Source: Protonemura montana (taxonomy: Eukaryota > Arthropoda > Insecta > Plecoptera > Nemouridae). Taken from it: 64,000 bases of DNA. Below the pieces are notes generated by a model. The model was given only the letters and a program-made list of their open reading frames with translations. It did no database searches and had not been told where the DNA came from. The stretch covers positions 20,055,076 to 20,119,075 of the forward strand of contig OX387604.1 of NCBI GenBank assembly GCA_947568835.1. Direction: 5' to 3'. How positions within the stretch are numbered: the first letter of the stretch is position 1; the number at the start of each line of letters is the position of its first letter. This document shows, in pieces, positions 63,069 through 64,000 of the stretch. The position numbers and the translations under genes are program-made.

Positions 63069-63330
63069 TTGATTGGAAAGGTAGAAGGAGAGTACGGAAC
63101 TTACCGAGGGAGAGTGGCAGGCCGCAATAGAAGGTGATTGTTTGTTAAAGTTTGGCTGTTGCCTTTATCACTGGCTAGTGTTCCAGCTGTTGCCTTGATC
63201 ACTGGCTAGTTGCACTCACTAGCCAGTGATAGCCGGCAATAGCCGAAACGTTGACAAACAATTGCCTTCTAATGGAGTTTGTCACTCTTGCTTGGTAAGT
63301 TCCATACTCTCCTTTTACCTTTTCAATCAA
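63069..63330. repeat. Fold-back hairpin element, copy 2
   Basis: Forty-base arms at 63069-63108 and 63291-63330 are inverted copies containing GGAGAGTACGGAACTTACC. An inner palindrome ATCACTGGCTAGT / ACTAGCCAGTGAT lies at 63198-63210 and 63218-63230. The GCCGAAACG core and the TTGTTATCCCAGCCCTTTTG flank are shared with copy 1. Confidence 0.9.
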
Positions 63331-63600
63331 CATATTTGTTATCCCAGCCCTTTTGGCACATTAAAAATCAACTAATAGAAATACTTAATGCATGATTAAG
63401 TAGATAGACATTGATTTTTCCTTTAAAAAAGTCCCTACTTATATCCGGTGTTTTTAGATAACTTGGGAATAGCGCTCTTAAACGACGTTTAGGGGTGATT
63501 TTAACCGGCGCAGCAATTTGCTTTAAAGTACTGATATTTTGATGATTGCAAACAAAGAATGAGAAAAAAGTATATTTTTAACATTGTGTTTGCTTCCCAA

Positions 63601-63808
63601 AGGAATATTTGGTGACTTGCAAATACAAACAAAAGATCAATGGGGCTACTTGCTTTGGCCTCTGAATCAGGGTTTAAAAGTAAAATCCCCATCCTTCCAG
63701 GTCCAAATATTAAACGGTAATTTGGGCAAAGTGAAAGTAGTGGCGGTTGCCAATGAAAATTTCTTTTATGTGAATAGACGAGCCTTTCGTGGATCATTAC
63801 CAAATTAA
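63601..63808 (+). CDS. Possible orphan terminal exon, unknown protein
   Basis: After a fair acceptor (pyrimidine-rich, then CCCAAAG, exon from about 63602) an open frame encodes FGDLQIQTKDQWGYLLWPL, then VQILNGNLGKVKVV and FYVNRRAFRGSLPN, then a stop. Composition looks protein-like, but I do not recognise a family and no upstream exon is visible. It could also be chance. Confidence 0.25.
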
Positions 63809-64000
63809 AATTTACATGTATTTTTTGTATTTATCTAAATAGCTTTTTCATCTACCTTGTTTAAACGCCGGTTAAGCATAATTTAAAAGGTGTTTTGAAA
63901 TCTGCCCTCGGTGTAATTCCTACACATACTTTGATTTGAATTTTTTGTTCTGTATGTGTGATCTAGTAATATCGTATCATGTGCTCATTGGATATGACAT

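Larger units (their letters stand above)
62375..64000. other. 3' flank of the FHA gene to window end
   Basis: Holds the FHA 3' untranslated region with a short imperfect tandem of CTTGTGNCCTGTGACCTAGG (about 62568-62612), the fold-back copy 2 and the possible orphan exon. Nothing else was recognised. Confidence 0.5.

Overview
The window is intron-rich, AT-leaning animal nuclear DNA. Three conserved genes with many exons and long, repeat-filled introns were rebuilt exon by exon, and a compact single-exon gene follows them. The repeats (5S-rRNA-derived and tRNA-derived SINEs, a worn jockey/CR1-type LINE, a hAT-type MITE, fold-back hairpin elements) and the proteins suggest an invertebrate, perhaps an arthropod. 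The phylum is a guess. There is no bacterial or viral gene and no CRISPR array.

Layout: (1) 179-31045, plus strand: the 3' ten coding exons of a cytosolic carboxypeptidase of the CCP6/AGBL4 type. Its N-terminus lies left of the window. Introns reach 9.7 kb and carry a 5S-derived SINE, a 10-bp minisatellite and a 4 x 91-bp tandem array. (2) 31046-34150: convergent intergenic space with a short GC-rich block. (3) 49857-34151, minus strand: the complete coding region of the RNA polymerase I largest subunit (POLR1A/RPA1), 21 exons and 1704 codons, all phases compatible. One intron holds a hAT-type MITE with a perfect 8-bp target duplication. (4) about 51.35-53.96 kb, minus strand: a dead non-LTR retrotransposon, followed by fold-back repeats up to 57.1 kb. 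(5) 60281-57675, minus strand: PIGB, the third mannosyltransferase of GPI-anchor synthesis, five exons and 531 residues. (6) 61853-62374, plus strand: a single-exon FHA-domain protein divergent from PIGB, then a fold-back repeat and a possible orphan exon at the right edge.

The genes are housekeeping functions with no shared pathway: deglutamylation of tubulin and other proteins, rRNA transcription, GPI-anchor assembly, and phosphothreonine recognition. I see no gene-cluster logic and no evidence for a new multi-gene system. The most unusual material is repetitive: the decamer array that reiterates a splice-donor-like string, the hairpin family with a hammerhead-like core, and the FHA gene whose frame still looks coding beyond its stop codon.
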